The position numbers and the translations under genes were made by a program. Source: Hamiltosporidium tvaerminnensis (Eukaryota; Microsporidia; Dubosqiidae). From it: a stretch of 64,000 bases of DNA. Below are positions 43,441 to 56,897 of the stretch, piece by piece (positions within the stretch are counted from its first letter, which is position 1; every line of letters begins with the position of its first letter). The DNA is taken from contig CM061247.1 of NCBI GenBank assembly GCA_022605425.2, positions 62,001-126,000 on the forward strand, in the 5' to 3' direction. The notes beneath the pieces were generated by a model. It was not told the origin of the DNA. It made no database searches and saw only the letters and a list, made by a program, of their open reading frames with translations.

Positions 43441-46400
43441 AAAACAATCTAGCGGTTACTCTTTTTATAAAATAACCGAAAAACTTCGGATTAAACATGA
43501 AGTCTCCTACAAAGCAAGGAAATTTTTTACTCTAAAATACAGTTAGGAAAATAATATTCGCCTAAAAATTTCAAATATATCAAATGCAATCAATAATGCT
43601 CTTTTAAAAAACTTAAATCAATTTTTTTTTAAACAAAGATGATATAATTGAGTTTGCCAATATATTAGATATATCTGAATATTCTAATTCATAATATTGC
43701 GGTAATAATATCCCTAATAAAATATAAAATAAGCAATTGTTTAAAACTCATTGTGGAAGAGAGAAAACATATATTATAGAGAAACAAAAAGAATAATAAA
43801 TCCTTTTTTTATGATAAACTTTTATTTGAACTGTTTAAAAGGCGTTTTTACAAAAACTTCTATTCGTCTTAATCAAGACTATTTTTTTGGAATTTTTGAC
43901 TGATCATCTCAGTATGTAGATTTAATTTGACCCTAGAGGAAACCATACAAAGGACATAAAAAAATAAACTAAACACAATATTTCGAGAAATAATTAGATC
44001 TATATTAGATTAATTAGGGGAATAGCAGAAAATGCAAGAATATTTAAATAGTACTTAAAAATGATAGCAAAATCCGAAAACTTTAACAGTGTATAAATTT
44101 GAGGAAACAAAAACATATCTGTAATTATCTGCAAGGTTCTTTGAAACACTTTTTAGAATATAATCATGTATAGTAAATAATATCGAATATGATGTATTCT
44201 AAAACTTTGGTCTTCGTAGGTGCCAATAAAAATACTAACATAATAGAAAGTAAAAAAACTAAGAAATCTAAACATTTTCACCCATTCGATCGTTAAAGTC
44301 AAATAAGATATACTGTTACAGGAAAAAAAGGCAAATATTCTTTAAATATATCGGATTACCGCAAAGATATACATCTGAAACACATATGATGAACATTTGA
44401 AATTAGAATCCACTGAGCACATATAAATGAAAGATAATCCAAAATACATAGGCCAAAGTGTAAATTACTATGGGTAAATTGCCCACACATGTTAGCGATA
44501 GAAAGAACAATTTTTTAATTTTTCACTGTGCGGCACAACGGCGATTGAGATAATTTAGATTTTAATGGATATTTAAGGATAAACCGTAACTAAAATTTAT
44601 ATTCTAAGCTGATACAAACATACGCTATAGAGTACGATACATATATGGGTATATTTAAAAGGGGATTTAAGGAGCCCTAAATAATGCGATGAACAATAAT
44701 ATCGAGAAAAAACGAAGAAATATAGTGGGAAATTCTGAGCTTTGAGTTGCATAATGCGAAGCACATACTTTCTAATTTGCTTTGTAATTATTATCATCTC
44801 TCCGAATAATTTTTGTACTAATTTGTACCCTATGCTCCTAAGAAATATTTCCTTTTATTGTTTTCGAGTATGTGATGTTTCGAATGTCGTTTATAACCTC
44901 AATTGTGAAAAAAAATCATAATGTATTTTTAACTATAATTTCTCCAAATCTAGAGACCGTAAAATACTTAGAATTTGAAAGCCAGAGGCGGCTGAAAAGT
45001 TAGCAATTTGCATTCAAATCTCTGAAATATTCAGAAAATTGTTTTTAAAACAAGTCATCTTGATATAGATCAAAAGCGGCTGGCTATAGCTAAAAATGTT
45101 TTGAGACACATTCAAACCGCAAAAGCAGAAGAGAATAAAGTCGAAAAACCTTATAATTAAACCATATTCATTTTCTGGATCATGTTTCCATAAATATAAG
45201 GTGTTATAAAACAATCAAGAATAGGTAAACGTCGGGCAAGAGGAGCAGAAGCAATTTTCAAATTCACCGGAATTTTCAAAACTTTTAATACTTGATTTAA
45301 CGATGAAATTCAAATAATGATAGCATATAAAGTAATTGTAAAGAATAAAAATGAACTTATATATGTTAAACTATTCAATAAAACGACAACCTCGAGTTAT
45401 TATGTACGGTCTGAATATACCCGTAATATTTTTATTTAGTATACAATCGCAATAAAGATATGCAAATAGTGTCTTAAACGTTTTTTTTAAAAAATCTTAT
45501 ATTTTTTGAATGTGCACTAAGCATCTTGCAACATTAATAGAAATAAAGATTCATAGACGAAAATGTGAAAGAGATATGTGCTGATTGAATTATTTTTATA
45601 ATCATCGAAAGAGTTGTGCCCTTGTAAATATAATAACTAATTTATCGATTTAATTAATTAATTGTTTGCAAATTCCAAATATATTTGAAAATTCCAAGGT
45701 CTGAAGAAAGACAATTTATATAATGAATCATTTTTGCCTTCAAACAGGTAGAAATCTAGTCGATCAGCTGATTCTAATAAAATAATTCTAAGAGTATCAT
45801 TTCACAGCTTATTAAAATTGAAAAAGGTTTAATTAGATGAAGATACTTTATGGGTTTGATAAATAAATCTGAAAAAATACAGATTAAACATAGACGTGGC
45901 ATTTTATAAGAATATGTTTGGTTCTGGGTTTAAATATGTTACAAAAATAAGGTTTTTCTGACCTCAGAGATTAAATAGAGAAGATTGTGTGAATTATTTC
46001 AAAAATATTTTACTTGTACCTTGATTTTTTTTCAAAATTTAGTTCTGATGATTCAATTCTACTTCATGAGATTTTTATTACATTTGTAAAACTTAAAAGC
46101 TGAAAATTTTATATTTTGTGAGAAATCCTTTGCAAAATTGTCTATTAAACAGAAGTGAGGATTTTTTATAGAATTTGCAGGATGCAGCAAATTGGTTATA
46201 AAATTTACACTTAGAAGTATAATCAAAACGAAAGTACTTTAAAATAAATGATGAATTAAAGTCTCAATTATAAATATAGGTCGTTTTTAATTGTATGATT
46301 AGAATTTTCGGTGTTTTCTGTGTATTCGCAACAGCTTATTATCTTCCTATGTATCTTTTTCTTTATATGTTTTACTGCCTAATATCTCTTATAGAGTTAA

Positions 46401-48489
46401 AAAATGTGAATGACAAAAATGTTAGAAAAAGAGAGCTAAGAAATAACCAAAGTAAATTTTGTATATAAAGATTTTAAAAATTATTTAATATATGATTTAT
46501 AGTATTTTGATGACATGTTTTTTGTCATTATTGAATGTGTTCGAGATATAATTAAAGATCGGGGAGTATTTTGTATCACAATTCATAGCTTAATTCTCGG
46601 ATTAATTGTTCAAATTTGCAATTTTTTTAAACATCATAGTTATAGCTCAAATCTTTTTTAAGCATACTCAAATGATTAAAAATATGGATAATTGGAATTA
46701 TCTTGTAGTGTGATTTTCGTAGTGAACTTCAAATGTCAAATATCTGAAATAAATGAAAATGAAATAATTCGGTTTAAAAAATGTCGGTTATTTTGCAAAC
46801 CCTAAATAACATTATTCTTTTTTAAAAGCTAAAATTTATATATATATTTAGATTTTTGTTATAAGACCAATAATATATTTTTAGTTTAAACCTAGCTCAG
46901 TTTATATAATATCTTAGAATATATTTTAATTTCAATTTTCAGTTTAAGCACTGCTTCTTTTCTTGCATTTTTTCTTTTGCCGCACAATACGTTATATTAT
47001 CTTTCATGCTTTTAAAATGAAAAAACATGATATAACTCTTTGAATATAAAAATGCTTGAAAAACCAAGAGTAACAAAATTAGAAATAGAAAAACGCCACA
47101 AATTTGTTAAAAAAAGGATCAGTTTAAATAGATCTTTTAAAATATGGATTGTGCTTGAGTAATTTTTAAAAGTATTGAGGATAAATTGCTAGTAAATCAA
47201 AATATATGAATAAGAGATTAAAAAATGCTGTTAAAACATATTTAGGGATTTCCAATTTATTCTATAATCATAATAGATGATGATAAGCAACTATTTTAAG
47301 AAAAATACCAATAAACTTTTAGTATATTATTCATTAAAAACAAGAAACGTGCCTTTCCGACACTTTGTTGCTAAGTTACATTTTTCATAGACTCCATTGG
47401 AGGCTTTCAAACCTCTTTTTGCTCGATTTTCTTTTCTATAATCCCTATTTTTATTGTCTTTAGTGACATGTTTTCTTCTGTAGCTTCTACTATCTCACCA
47501 GCAATTTCCTCGGGCATCAGTGCTTCCCTTTTCTAATATTAAAAGGGATACAAGAGTATTTTTCACAATCCGAGTTAATTACTATTCTTCTACTATTGGA
47601 ATACAAGTATCTACCATAGTAGAATATTAACCAGTAAAATAATAGAAGAACAAAAAGCTTACCATTTTAAAAAAGAATTTCGTTTGTACTTATAGAAGAA
47701 AATAAATTAAACTGACTAAATTTAAGAAAACAGATAACGGATTCTAAGATTTGAGTCTAGTTGAATCTCAAATTATGTAATAAAAGACTTAAGAGATAAT
47801 TTAAAAGAATTAAGGTTAAAAAATGTAATATATAATTTGCCATATAAATTCAATTTTTAAACTAAGCATCGAAAATTAAAATAAAAATTCTATAGAAAGA
47901 GCGAAAACACAAGGATATTTATCCTTCTGCTAAAATTACCTCAATAAATAAAATTGTTTAAAAAAACACGTTTTTAAGCCCTGATTTGGATAAATTGACC
48001 GAAAATAAAGACTCTAAAAAATAGAAAGAAAATAGAATATAGAGAACAAATTCATAGGTATAGAATGCACTATAAACAAATCCTATGTATATAATTCAAT
48101 TATCTTCTATGTGAAAGAAAATTTTGTGAAATTCCTTTAAATTATATCAAAATATTTAATTTACGAGATTATTGTAATCATTCCTAGAAAAGCTAATTTA
48201 ATAATCCGCAAATTAAGTTAGAAACTATCTTGTATATTAGTTGTATAAAAAGACGATTCAGGGAACATCTATCTCTTTTGCACAAATAAAAGTTTACGTC
48301 TTAAAAATAAATTAGGAGTCATACTGTTCAAAAAACTTTGTAAATTACGATCAAAGAGAAATAATAAACCGCTGGAATAAAGTTATGTTAATATTCAGAA
48401 TTTTAGATAGGATATAATATATGGAAAAGGAAGTCAAGTAAGATCACCCTTGATGCAGTTGGAATCACTTCACATGATTCTCTTGGATT
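43441..48489. other. Gene desert with decayed sequence
   Basis: Five kilobases with no believable gene on either strand. At 47515-47409 (minus) a 36-codon acidic frame starts MPEEIAGEIVEATEENM and is followed, past a stop, by more hydrophilic text. It is probably a remnant of a repeat rather than a gene. Local composition is patchy, as expected of old transposons. Confidence 0.4.
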
Positions 48490-48830
48490 ATTTACATAGA
48501 TAAACCAAAGAATTTTGTCCTTAAACCCAATGTATTGGGTATTATTTATAAGTTTAGTATAGAGATGATGGCATTGATAGAAAAATACTATGAGATGTAT
48601 CTCAAGAACATCAAGATACCTATAAGAATAGAGGGATGTATTCAGCCGATAGTATTTGAAAAAACAGGATGAACATTTGTTTTAATCTAAAAAGAGATAT
48701 AATTTAGGGTAAAATATCGATGAAAACCTGAAAAATATAGCTGGATGTTACTGGAACTTAGAGGCACGACCAATATATGGCTTCAATAAACATATGATGG
48801 ACGTTTATATAGAAGAATGTGTTGGTCAAA
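48490..48830 (+). repeat. Family B repeat, copy B4
   Basis: This copy keeps one frame open for over 50 codons before 48672, including KPNVLGIIYKFSIEMMALIE and KIPIRIEGCIQPIVFEKTG. The second stretch aligns with IPINAEAYIQSIVVRKQ of B2. After that stop the frame is broken. Confidence 0.45.
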
Positions 48831-49518
48831 TAAAAAAATATATAAATTGTAAAGTTTAAATATAATGATTAAATCTAATGCATTGACTTATAATATGAAA
48901 CAAATCAGATTTGAGGCTATGCCAAATAAAATAATAGAAATTTGTGAAATAAAAAAGTAAAAGCAAGAAAGAAAAATAATCCTGTATTAAATTAAAATAT
49001 TTAATCAAGATTATGCGGCTAAATTTATATAAAAATTCTTTAATTTAAAAATTTAAATTAAGTTGAATTCATCTTAATTAAGTTGGTTAGTACTATGGAT
49101 CTATATAGCGATTCTCTATAATTTCGAGTTGCACTAATCAAAAGATATGAATAGAATTTTTGCATTTGTTTATTCTTGACTCCCAGGGGGAAAAGAGAAG
49201 AGATTTAAGTAGGTTAGAACTATCAGATTGCTTACAAAAACAGAAATTTTAATTATTTGAAGAAATTAATAAATATATTAAATATCTAAAAAAATCTTGC
49301 TTGCGTTAGGCACACAAGTCATTCAGTCAAAAAAAACGTCTTGAAATTCCATAATAAATCTAAAAAGCTTCAATATATTTTTATATTGTGTTATCAACAT
49401 AATAAACGGAAAGAAGTATAAAAAAAAATATTTCGCGAGATTGAGGATATGCTTATAAAAAAGATTACTGGCACAGAATTGAACTAGTAAAGCAATCAGT
49501 TTTGGGTTCTGATTATTT
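48831..49518. other. AT-rich spacer
   Basis: Nothing recognisable between B4 and C2. Confidence 0.5.
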
Positions 49519-49775
49519 ATTCATTCATTCATTCTTGGCACTTCACCACTGTGCGAGCCTTGGCCTCCCTTAGTAATATCGCTCACCGATCTTTTTCCAG
49601 TGGGTTTGTTTACTTATTGAGTTTCGTAACAGTTAGTTTTTATGGGTGGGTTGTTGGCCCTATGCCCAACCCAAATATGAAGAATCAGTCCTTTTCAGTC
49701 GCCTCTTACGACAAGCAGAGAATACTCCAAGCTAATTCTGCTCCCAGCATGATGGGGAAATTGATTATTTATAGG
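49519..49775 (-). mobile_element. Family C short element, copy C2
   Basis: This is the best-preserved copy. On the minus strand it runs from TGGGAGCAGAATTAGCTTGG through GCTTGTCGTAAGAGGCGACT, GGGTTGGGC, AACCCACCC and a TTACGAAACTC box to GTGGTGAAGTGCC, then a (GAAT)n tail. Order and boxes match C3, and more loosely C1. The simple-repeat tail and GC-rich body suggest LINE-mediated insertion. A 78-codon frame on the plus strand (49551-49787) is a shadow. Confidence 0.7.
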
Positions 49776-51424
49776 AAAATAATTTAGGTCTAAATCAGAG
49801 TTAGCTCTAAAAATGTTTACTTTTTTAACTTGAAAATCAACAAGTCTGAATATTGATATAAGACATATCTTTTACAATATTAAAAAAGATTAACGATGAT
49901 AAAAACTAACGGTGTACTTTCAATTATCTGGTACTTTGAATCAAGCAGGATATCTAGTTTGCTCTGAGATCACGCCTTACTTCTAGCGTTATAAGACTCA
50001 TAGAGGGAATATAGGCCAAAATATTTCTTTAACGAACTATATTTCAGTAAGAAAGAAATCTATTTAATATTCCTTTAATAATATATTGAAAAAGGTAGAA
50101 TAAGACCATTTATATTTCTTGAATAATAAATTTATTTATTTTTTCAAAAAAAATATGTTCTATACACGGATAACAAAAAGAAATCACATTCATATCTATA
50201 CTTCAGATTATTTAAACCAAAAACTTAATAATTTTTTAAAATGTAAATTTTTAAATCTATGTTTATAATTTCTTCTGAAATTATTTTGTAGTTATAAAAT
50301 TCGCTCAATAAAACCTTCCAATATGAGTTGTAATAAAGAGTTTATCTAATAAATATCACAAGAAAATATGTTTTTTGATCAAAAAAGAGTACATGAGCTC
50401 AAAAATTTAAGAAAAATTACAGAAGGAGATTCAAATATAATAAAAGAATACACAGAAATAAAAAGTTTAATAATAATTGCGAATAAAAAATCCAATAACC
50501 AATAATTTTATAATAAAATTTAATAAATAGGGAACAGCAGTTGTACATAGAATGCAAATCTATGATATAGATTTAGATGTACAAATGAAATCAAAAATAA
50601 AATAACTTCTATATAAATTAGGTCTTATGATTTGGCCATGAATTGTACAAAGATTTAAGAGCTTATGATTTGAAAAAAATGAAAGAGAACTATTTTTCTT
50701 TTTTTGTACATTTTATTCTTTTAAATTCGAATTTCATTGATATACTTGTCTGTTTCTTACCTATCCCGGCTAATATCGGGTATAAGCATTGATATATTCT
50801 CACTTCGGTTCGGCATTTTTCTCAACTCAAGTATTCATAATCAATCGAATATTTTTTTTTAGCTCTATTTTTGAGTACTGCAAATTCTATGTGAGTTTAC
50901 GGTACATTCGTGTATATTTTAAGTTTTTTGATATACATTTTATTGTATTTTGTTTCAATATCTTATCCGGTTATCGCTTTATGGAACATTTATAATCTAA
51001 ACTTTTGTTAAATCACAACTCCTTGGTTAATAAACCATGATTCCAGGGTTGCGGTTTTATCTATTTAAGGTAAATCCTTAGCCGTGATTCCTACATTAAC
51101 TAGTAATACCTTGTTTTTACTCTTATCTAAAATAAATATCTGCTCTGTAATTCGAATTCTGGAAGCTACTTTAAATTCTTCATATCCCATTTTGAAGACT
51201 TATTGAACTGAGTGACTCCTAATTTGTTTAAAAGACTTAAATTTATTTATCAAAATAAGCATCAAATCACTTCATCATTTAGTAAAAATATTTGAACCTA
51301 CTTATCAAATCCGAAGTAATTTAATTAAAGCCTATTTATGTTTGCTTATGTTTTAAAGAATATATTCAAGATTATATGAGGGAATTTATTAAATGAAAAA
51401 ATACAAAAATATTTTGGAGAATTA
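49776..51424. other. Gene-free spacer
   Basis: AT-rich. A slightly GC-richer patch at 50760-51180 shows no frame or family A/B/C match. No RNA gene is seen. Confidence 0.5.
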
Positions 51425-52130
51425 ACCCGGAGAGAGGATAACCACATCAAAAACTTTCTGCTTGGCAATGAGTGTGTGGAACTAGTGTGAGGATACTTGT
51501 TTGAATTTCGGGTGGGAATAAAACTACACTATATCTTCATTTGTTCCATGGGAGTTTGTATGAGTAATAGAGGTCTAGAAATGGCGAAACTTTTTCTAAT
51601 GATTTATTTATAGTATTTTTTAAGCGTATCAAAGGCCGGCGCCAAACATGTAGGTAATTGCCATGTAAAAGCATGGAAACCTAGCTTTGCTCACTCGGGT
51701 TAGAAGACTTGGCGCCTGGAAGATATAAAAATCAAAACCAGTAAAAGCCAGGAAAGTTAAGTGGCAGGTTATACATGTTTGTATGACATTGCACTGTCTA
51801 GGTGAATCCTATGTAAGTCTCTGAAATATATCATAGCTAAAAATTTATTGGGTTCAGAACGTGTAGAGTAAATAGGAATGCTGCATAGTCTTAGGGGAAC
51901 CCGGGGGCTTCGGCCTTCTTTCACACTCTATGCAACAGACATTAACGAACTTCCAGGCAGCTACCTCACCTATAAATTAGGTTCTAGACACCTGGTAGAT
52001 GAAAGGCTTTGGGACTTAGGTATCGCAGGAAGTACTAATGGTATGATTGGGTAGCAGTTATTTATATAACCTAGAACTGCGTTAATGTTATGAAAACAAA
52101 TATAACACTTGCCACTATTTTTAAAAAATA
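51425..52130 (+). repeat. Family A repeat, copy A4
   Basis: A full-length copy with clean landmarks: AACTTTCTGCTTGGCAATGA at the start, ACTCGGGTTAGAAGACTTGG, a GC-rich GGGGCTTCGGCC block near 51900, GTAGCAGTTATTTAT, and the terminal CACTTGCCACTATTTTT. It ends about 150 bp before the secreted-protein pseudogene. Confidence 0.8.
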
Positions 52131-52276
52131 CGTTATGTTTTTGGATAAATTTATGAGAAATTAATATATAATTAAATTTTTTATGGTAAATATCACTTAT
52201 TAAATTCATATATTAAAAAAAATTCCGTCTTTATAAACAATAAAAATTATATTTTTGTTATTTTTTATCATCCATA

Positions 52277-52862
52277 ATGTTCATATTTCTATTTTCAATC
52301 GTTTTTACTGTAAATACTTTTAGCGATATTGCAGCTGAATGTTTTACAGAAGAAGAAATAGTTCCAGAAATAAATAATATCAAACAAGAAGACATATATA
52401 ATGGCAATAGGAATAAGCATACAGTTAAAAAATATTATCAATATCTGGGATCCTAAAAATAGCGATATGAAAACCAGAAGTAACATAAAAGGATTTAATA
52501 GTGCTAAAGATGGTTTATTAAAAAATTTAAGCAAACATGATAAACACTTGTATGTGGAAATCTCAAGTAAAAATGAAAACCCAAGATCATCAAATATAGG
52601 ACTTCGTTTTACTGGAAGTGAAATGAAAAGTAACGGCAAAATGGATGGCCAAACAAGAGAAAAAACGTATAAAAGTAAGGAAATTTCTAAACAAATTAAT
52701 GAAGGAACAAATTCTAAAAAATTTATAAATGATAATTGTTTATTGCTTGATACAAATGCTGCTCTATTTCAAATAGCTAATTTGAAAATTAATGATTCTT
52801 CCGAAATTTCAGAGTCAAAGCAAAAAAAACCTGAAAAGCTGGCTAATAATATCGGTATTTAG
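52277..52862 (+). pseudogene. Putative secreted protein gene with a frameshift
   Basis: The ATG at 52277 opens a 59-codon frame that begins with a typical signal peptide (MFIFLFSIVFTVNTFS), continues acidic (EEEIVPEINN) and stops at 52454-52456. A second frame, offset by one base and open from before 52401 to 52862, continues with 100+ hydrophilic residues rich in Lys, Ser and Asn. The phases can be reconciled by a one-base change in the A-run at about 52425-52431. Either the gene is newly broken or the base is a homopolymer sequencing error. I tested GTAAAT-AG at 52310-52334 as an intron; it runs into a stop. Function is unknown. Confidence 0.55.
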
Positions 52863-53012
52863 TTTGAAATAAATTTAATGTTCCGAATTTTTTAAATACA
52901 ATCCTCTGCTTCGAAAAGTTTTTAAAAGACGGGAAAAAATTAAAGTAAAAGTAAAGTTTCATTTATATTTTAAGTGATTTAAATAAAAATTTAATATATT
53001 TATAAAATATGA

Positions 53013-53873
53013 TTATTCGGTTATAAATGATATATTATAATCCATTATTTTAATCGGGATAGATTTTGAAACACAAATATTGTAAATATATTTACAAAAA
53101 AATATGTTTAAAAGATTTTTATGTGTCACTATCATATCCGATTCTTTAAAACCTATTTTGATGGCTTTTTTACAAACATTTTCTAATTTGTTTTGGTATT
53201 CTTCTTCTTTAAATAATGATTCAATTTCTATATATTGACCTTCATAAATTAAAATATCTTCAAAATATTTAATTTCATAATTTATATTTTCATGTTGAAA
53301 TATGAATTCGTTATTATTTAAAAAATATTCTTTAAAAAATATAAATATCAGAGTATTATCTGATATATTTAAACTTATTTGGTTGAAAAATACTTTGTAA
53401 ACATTATTTTGTGTATTTGTAAATACATTGATATTATTTTTGTTTTCGGTTTGAAAACAAGAACAGGGAAAATCGTTTTTGTTGATGAAGAAATAAAAAT
53501 TTGAATATAAAATACCTTTTTTTCTTGGACGCATTTCGAGTTTAGCCACTTCTTTGAATTCTAAATTATGACATGACCACATATCAATATACTCTTGCCA
53601 TCCTTCCGTTGGCAACCGATTAAAACTTTTTATATCAAAATTATTACCACATTTACATTTTAATTCATTTATTTCAAATTCAGTTTCCGTATTTAATTTA
53701 TCTGATAAATTATTGGTATTTTTTGTAAGATTTAAACTTAAAATGTTTTTTTCTTCCGTTTCTTTATATTCTAGATTTACTGAATTTAAAAATAACTTAA
53801 ATTGTTCAATTTCATCTTTCTCATTCGAATAAATATAGCACCTTTTCAATTTAAGAAATATTTCTAATATCAT
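53013..53873 (-). CDS. UBE3D/Ipa1-like protein (HECT-like E2-binding family)
   Basis: 286 residues. The centre carries the family's signature region: ELKCKCGNNFD (Cys73, Cys75), then RLPTEGWQEYIDMWSCHN (about 86-103, with Trp92, Trp99, Cys101, His102), then a LYSNFYFFIN segment (122-131) equivalent to the GDSFFLVN-type strand. This matches the HECT_2 family of animal UBE3D and yeast Ipa1, the latter linked to mRNA cleavage and polyadenylation and to ubiquitin conjugation. The C-terminal half is less conserved. CCCCCC lies 9-14 bases upstream of the ATG (53882-53887, complement), strongly supporting this start. The family call rests on motif order, not on a search. Confidence 0.75.
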   Translation of the reverse strand: MILEIFLKLKRCYIYSNEKDEIEQFKLFLNSVNLEYKETEEKNILSLNLTKNTNNLSDKLNTETEFEINELKCKCGNNFDIKSFNRLPTEGWQEYIDMWSCHNLEFKEVAKLEMRPRKKGILYSNFYFFINKNDFPCSCFQTENKNNINVFTNTQNNVYKVFFNQISLNISDNTLIFIFFKEYFLNNNEFIFQHENINYEIKYFEDILIYEGQYIEIESLFKEEEYQNKLENVCKKAIKIGFKESDMIVTHKNLLNIFFCKYIYNICVSKSIPIKIMDYNISFITE

Positions 53874-53881
53874 TATTTGGC

Positions 53882-53887
53882 GGGGGG
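53882..53887 (-). promoter_or_regulatory. CCCCCC start-proximal signal
   Basis: Six C on the coding strand, ending nine bases upstream of the UBE3D-like ATG. It is the longest such run in the window. Confidence 0.5.
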
Positions 53888-54360
53888 ATCTATTGATTAT
53901 TATTTTTATTAATCATAGATTTTCTTAAATTGGAATTCATTGGAATTATATTAGCTGTATTTAATATTTTTAGTGACATGGCTGCATATTGGTTTTATAT
54001 ATTTTCCAATACTGTTATAATATTATTTTAAGATGACTTTTTAAAACGAGGAATGCTTATAAGTTCACACAAATATAAAATTATTCTTGGATTTGGAAAT
54101 ATTGTCTACTATAAAACAATAAATTACTGTGTTTTATATTTAATTTATAAACCAATTTATCTACCCGATTTAATATAGAATCCCGACTCAAATTTAACAA
54201 ATATGCTAAAATATTTCTAAGGAATTTAAACCAACTTCTATACACATATTTTTAAAATAGATTGTCATATTTATTTAAATATATCCACTAAAATGATTTA
54301 ATATCAAAGCTTTTAATATTTTTAATAGAGATGCTACAGAATACGGTTTAATTCAAACCA

Positions 54361-54520
54361 TTTTCAAAATTTATATTTGACAAAATCCAATATTTAAAAT
54401 TACAAATTATTTCCAGTTTGAAGTGTTTTATTAAACATCATTTTCAAAATTTATATTTGACAAAATCCAATATCTTAAATTAGAAATTATTTCCAGTTTG
54501 AAGTATTTTGTTAAAAATCA
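54361..54520 (+). repeat. 80-bp tandem duplication
   Basis: Two units start at 54361 and 54441, each beginning TTTTCAAAATTTATATTTGA and containing a TTTCCAGTTTGAAGT box. They differ at a few positions. Confidence 0.95.
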
Positions 54521-56741
54521 CTGAAAACTCCAACTGAAAATAATTTTAACAGTAAAAATAATTTGATCTGTAATGTAAAAAATGTTTTTATGTTAAATTT
54601 TATTGGAAATTCATTAAAGTTTTAATTTTATTTAATCAAAGTATATTTTTTTGTTCAAATACTGTCTAATTTAATAAGAAAAAAATCAAAGAGAAATCTT
54701 TTTAAAAAGTGAATAAAATTAAACAAAAGTTTTGTACTTAAATTCATAAAAAGCAATAAAATTTCCTTTTTTTTATATATTTTAAGAAACTCTTTTTAAA
54801 GATTATATTTAAAAATAAAACTATTTTTAATTGATTTATTACATGGAAATTTACAGGATTATTATCAATAAAAAACAGTATTCTGTATATCTCGTATAAA
54901 TAGCAATTTTTTCAATATTACTTACAAAAGATATAATTTAATTATTAAATTTTATGTAATTAGATCATAAATATTACAGATATATTACAGATAATTAAGA
55001 TAACGAAGTATTTGCTTGAAATTAAGTATAAAAATATATTTTATATTTGAGGATACTTAAGAGGTTTTTTTAATTGCAATAGGTATTCTAATAAATCTTT
55101 ATCAGAATAATTTATACGTGTTTTAATTGTAACCTTTGATCGCTATAAATATAAAAAAAATATTTTATATGATTTTTCAATAATTTAAAAAGTTTTAAAA
55201 AAAATTTCTGTTAATTGAATATAATTTATAAACTTTTTTATTCATTGTTTTTCTTATATTTTTTTACTATTTATAGAACAAATATATTTTTAGAAATAGA
55301 TATGTTAGATTTTCTATTATTTTACTTCTTCTCTGATATTGACCTTACAATAGTAAATTCATATCCTTCTTCGATATAAATAATGTTGGTTCTTCGTGTG
55401 AAGTATTCTATTGTGTACCTTTAGATATAACAATAAACAAGTACAGAATGATGAAAAATTATCATATTTTGAGGATGAACAAACAGCAAATAAGTTTTTA
55501 CGGTTTTCAAGAGATACTGAATCAAAAAAACATAGAAACAGATAATACAATATTGACGTAATTTTATAGAATGTGCGCTTAAAAAATGAAACGTTTAGGA
55601 TATTTAATTCTTTTCCATTTCGAATGATCTTTATATTAAATAATTTGTAAATTTTTTTTATCATTAAAAAATCTGTAAATTATAATTTATATATAAAGAT
55701 ATGTGTTTTACTTATTATTTGATAATTTTGAATCATAATATGATAATTAATACAATAATTGTGTTTCTTTCTCTTACTATCTTTCTATTCTATATGATAG
55801 TACAATGTATTATTCGAAACGAATAAAAAAAAATTGATCTAAAGATACTTACTTATTCATTTCCTCTTTTACTTCGAAGTTTCTAGGATGAACAACTGGA
55901 AATATTTCAATTTCTTCTTTTAATCCGTTGTAACTTGAGATTGTAAGGCATTGGTCTATAGATCCAATGTGATTTATATTCTACCAAAATGTCGACAATG
56001 ATTTTCACGACGATTTTACAGACTCATTTTCAACCAGATGGTTTTTAATGTGGTTATTCTCTTGCTACAGTTGATCTAAAGATACATAATTAAATCTTGT
56101 TTTAAGAAATATCTCGCCAATTGTTTTATAAAAAAGAGGTATCTCAGAGCCAAATATATATTCAAATTATGCTGAAAATGACTGAATGTTCAATGTTTTG
56201 AATTTATTATGACAGAGAATTACAAGAGAAGTTCTGATTATGAAATTTTAGATTAAAGTATAAAATTAATTTTTGATTCACAATAAAAAAGTGATGTGAC
56301 AAATATAAATTTAAATTTTTCAGATTCTATAAATGACTGTTTATTAGATTTACATACCAAATAATTCGTTTTATTCACTATTATTCCAATTTATACAAAT
56401 ATCGATGGTTTTAAATTGAAAAAATTTATAGTAAACCTATCATAAAGGAATAAGCTTTCTATTGCTTTATTCACTATTATAGCCATAGTTTAAAAACAAA
56501 ATAAATATTTTTATCTGTTCACGAATAACTTTAACCAAGCATATCAACCAAATTCCGAAAAAATAAAGTCACAAAATCTTGTGACCTATAATAAGATTCG
56601 CGTGGAATTGTTATGATACATGATCTTAGACTAATTTATTCTATAGTTTAAATTATTTTACATTGGAAACCGTTATTGACTTGAAATATTTAAAAAAAAG
56701 ACTATTTATATATTTTGTTTACATTGAAGAAAATTCTTATC

Positions 56742-56897
56742 AATGTAATTTTAAGCATATATGTTTTTATTGCTCTATTATTATTGAATATCTTCAACTA
56801 TCAACAAATTCCTCTTTTAAATGTAATTTTAAGAATATATATGTTTTTATTGCTCTATTATTATTCAGTACCTTCAACTATCAACAAATTCCTCTTT
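56742..56897 (+). repeat. 78-bp tandem duplication
   Basis: Two units start at 56742 and 56820 with AATGTAATTTTAAG, share ATATGTTTTTATTGCTCTAT, and end in CAACAAATTCCTCTTTT. The spurious frames at 56663-56929 arise from it. Confidence 0.95.

Noticed and set aside
44597-45214. Two 66-codon minus-strand frames in the gene desert
   Set aside because: Random composition, no start signal and no similarity to each other or to known families.
52310-52334. 25-nt intron (GTAAAT...GCAG) as explanation of the frame change
   Set aside because: Removing it restores the phase but leads into a stop at about 52359, so it does not join the frames.
52295-52639. 114-codon minus-strand frame
   Set aside because: Antisense to the signal peptide and body of the frameshifted secreted-protein gene; no start signal.
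55359-55664. 101-codon minus-strand frame
   Set aside because: No start signal, no motif, Phe/Ser/Tyr-rich; the opposite strand reads more like dead coding sequence.
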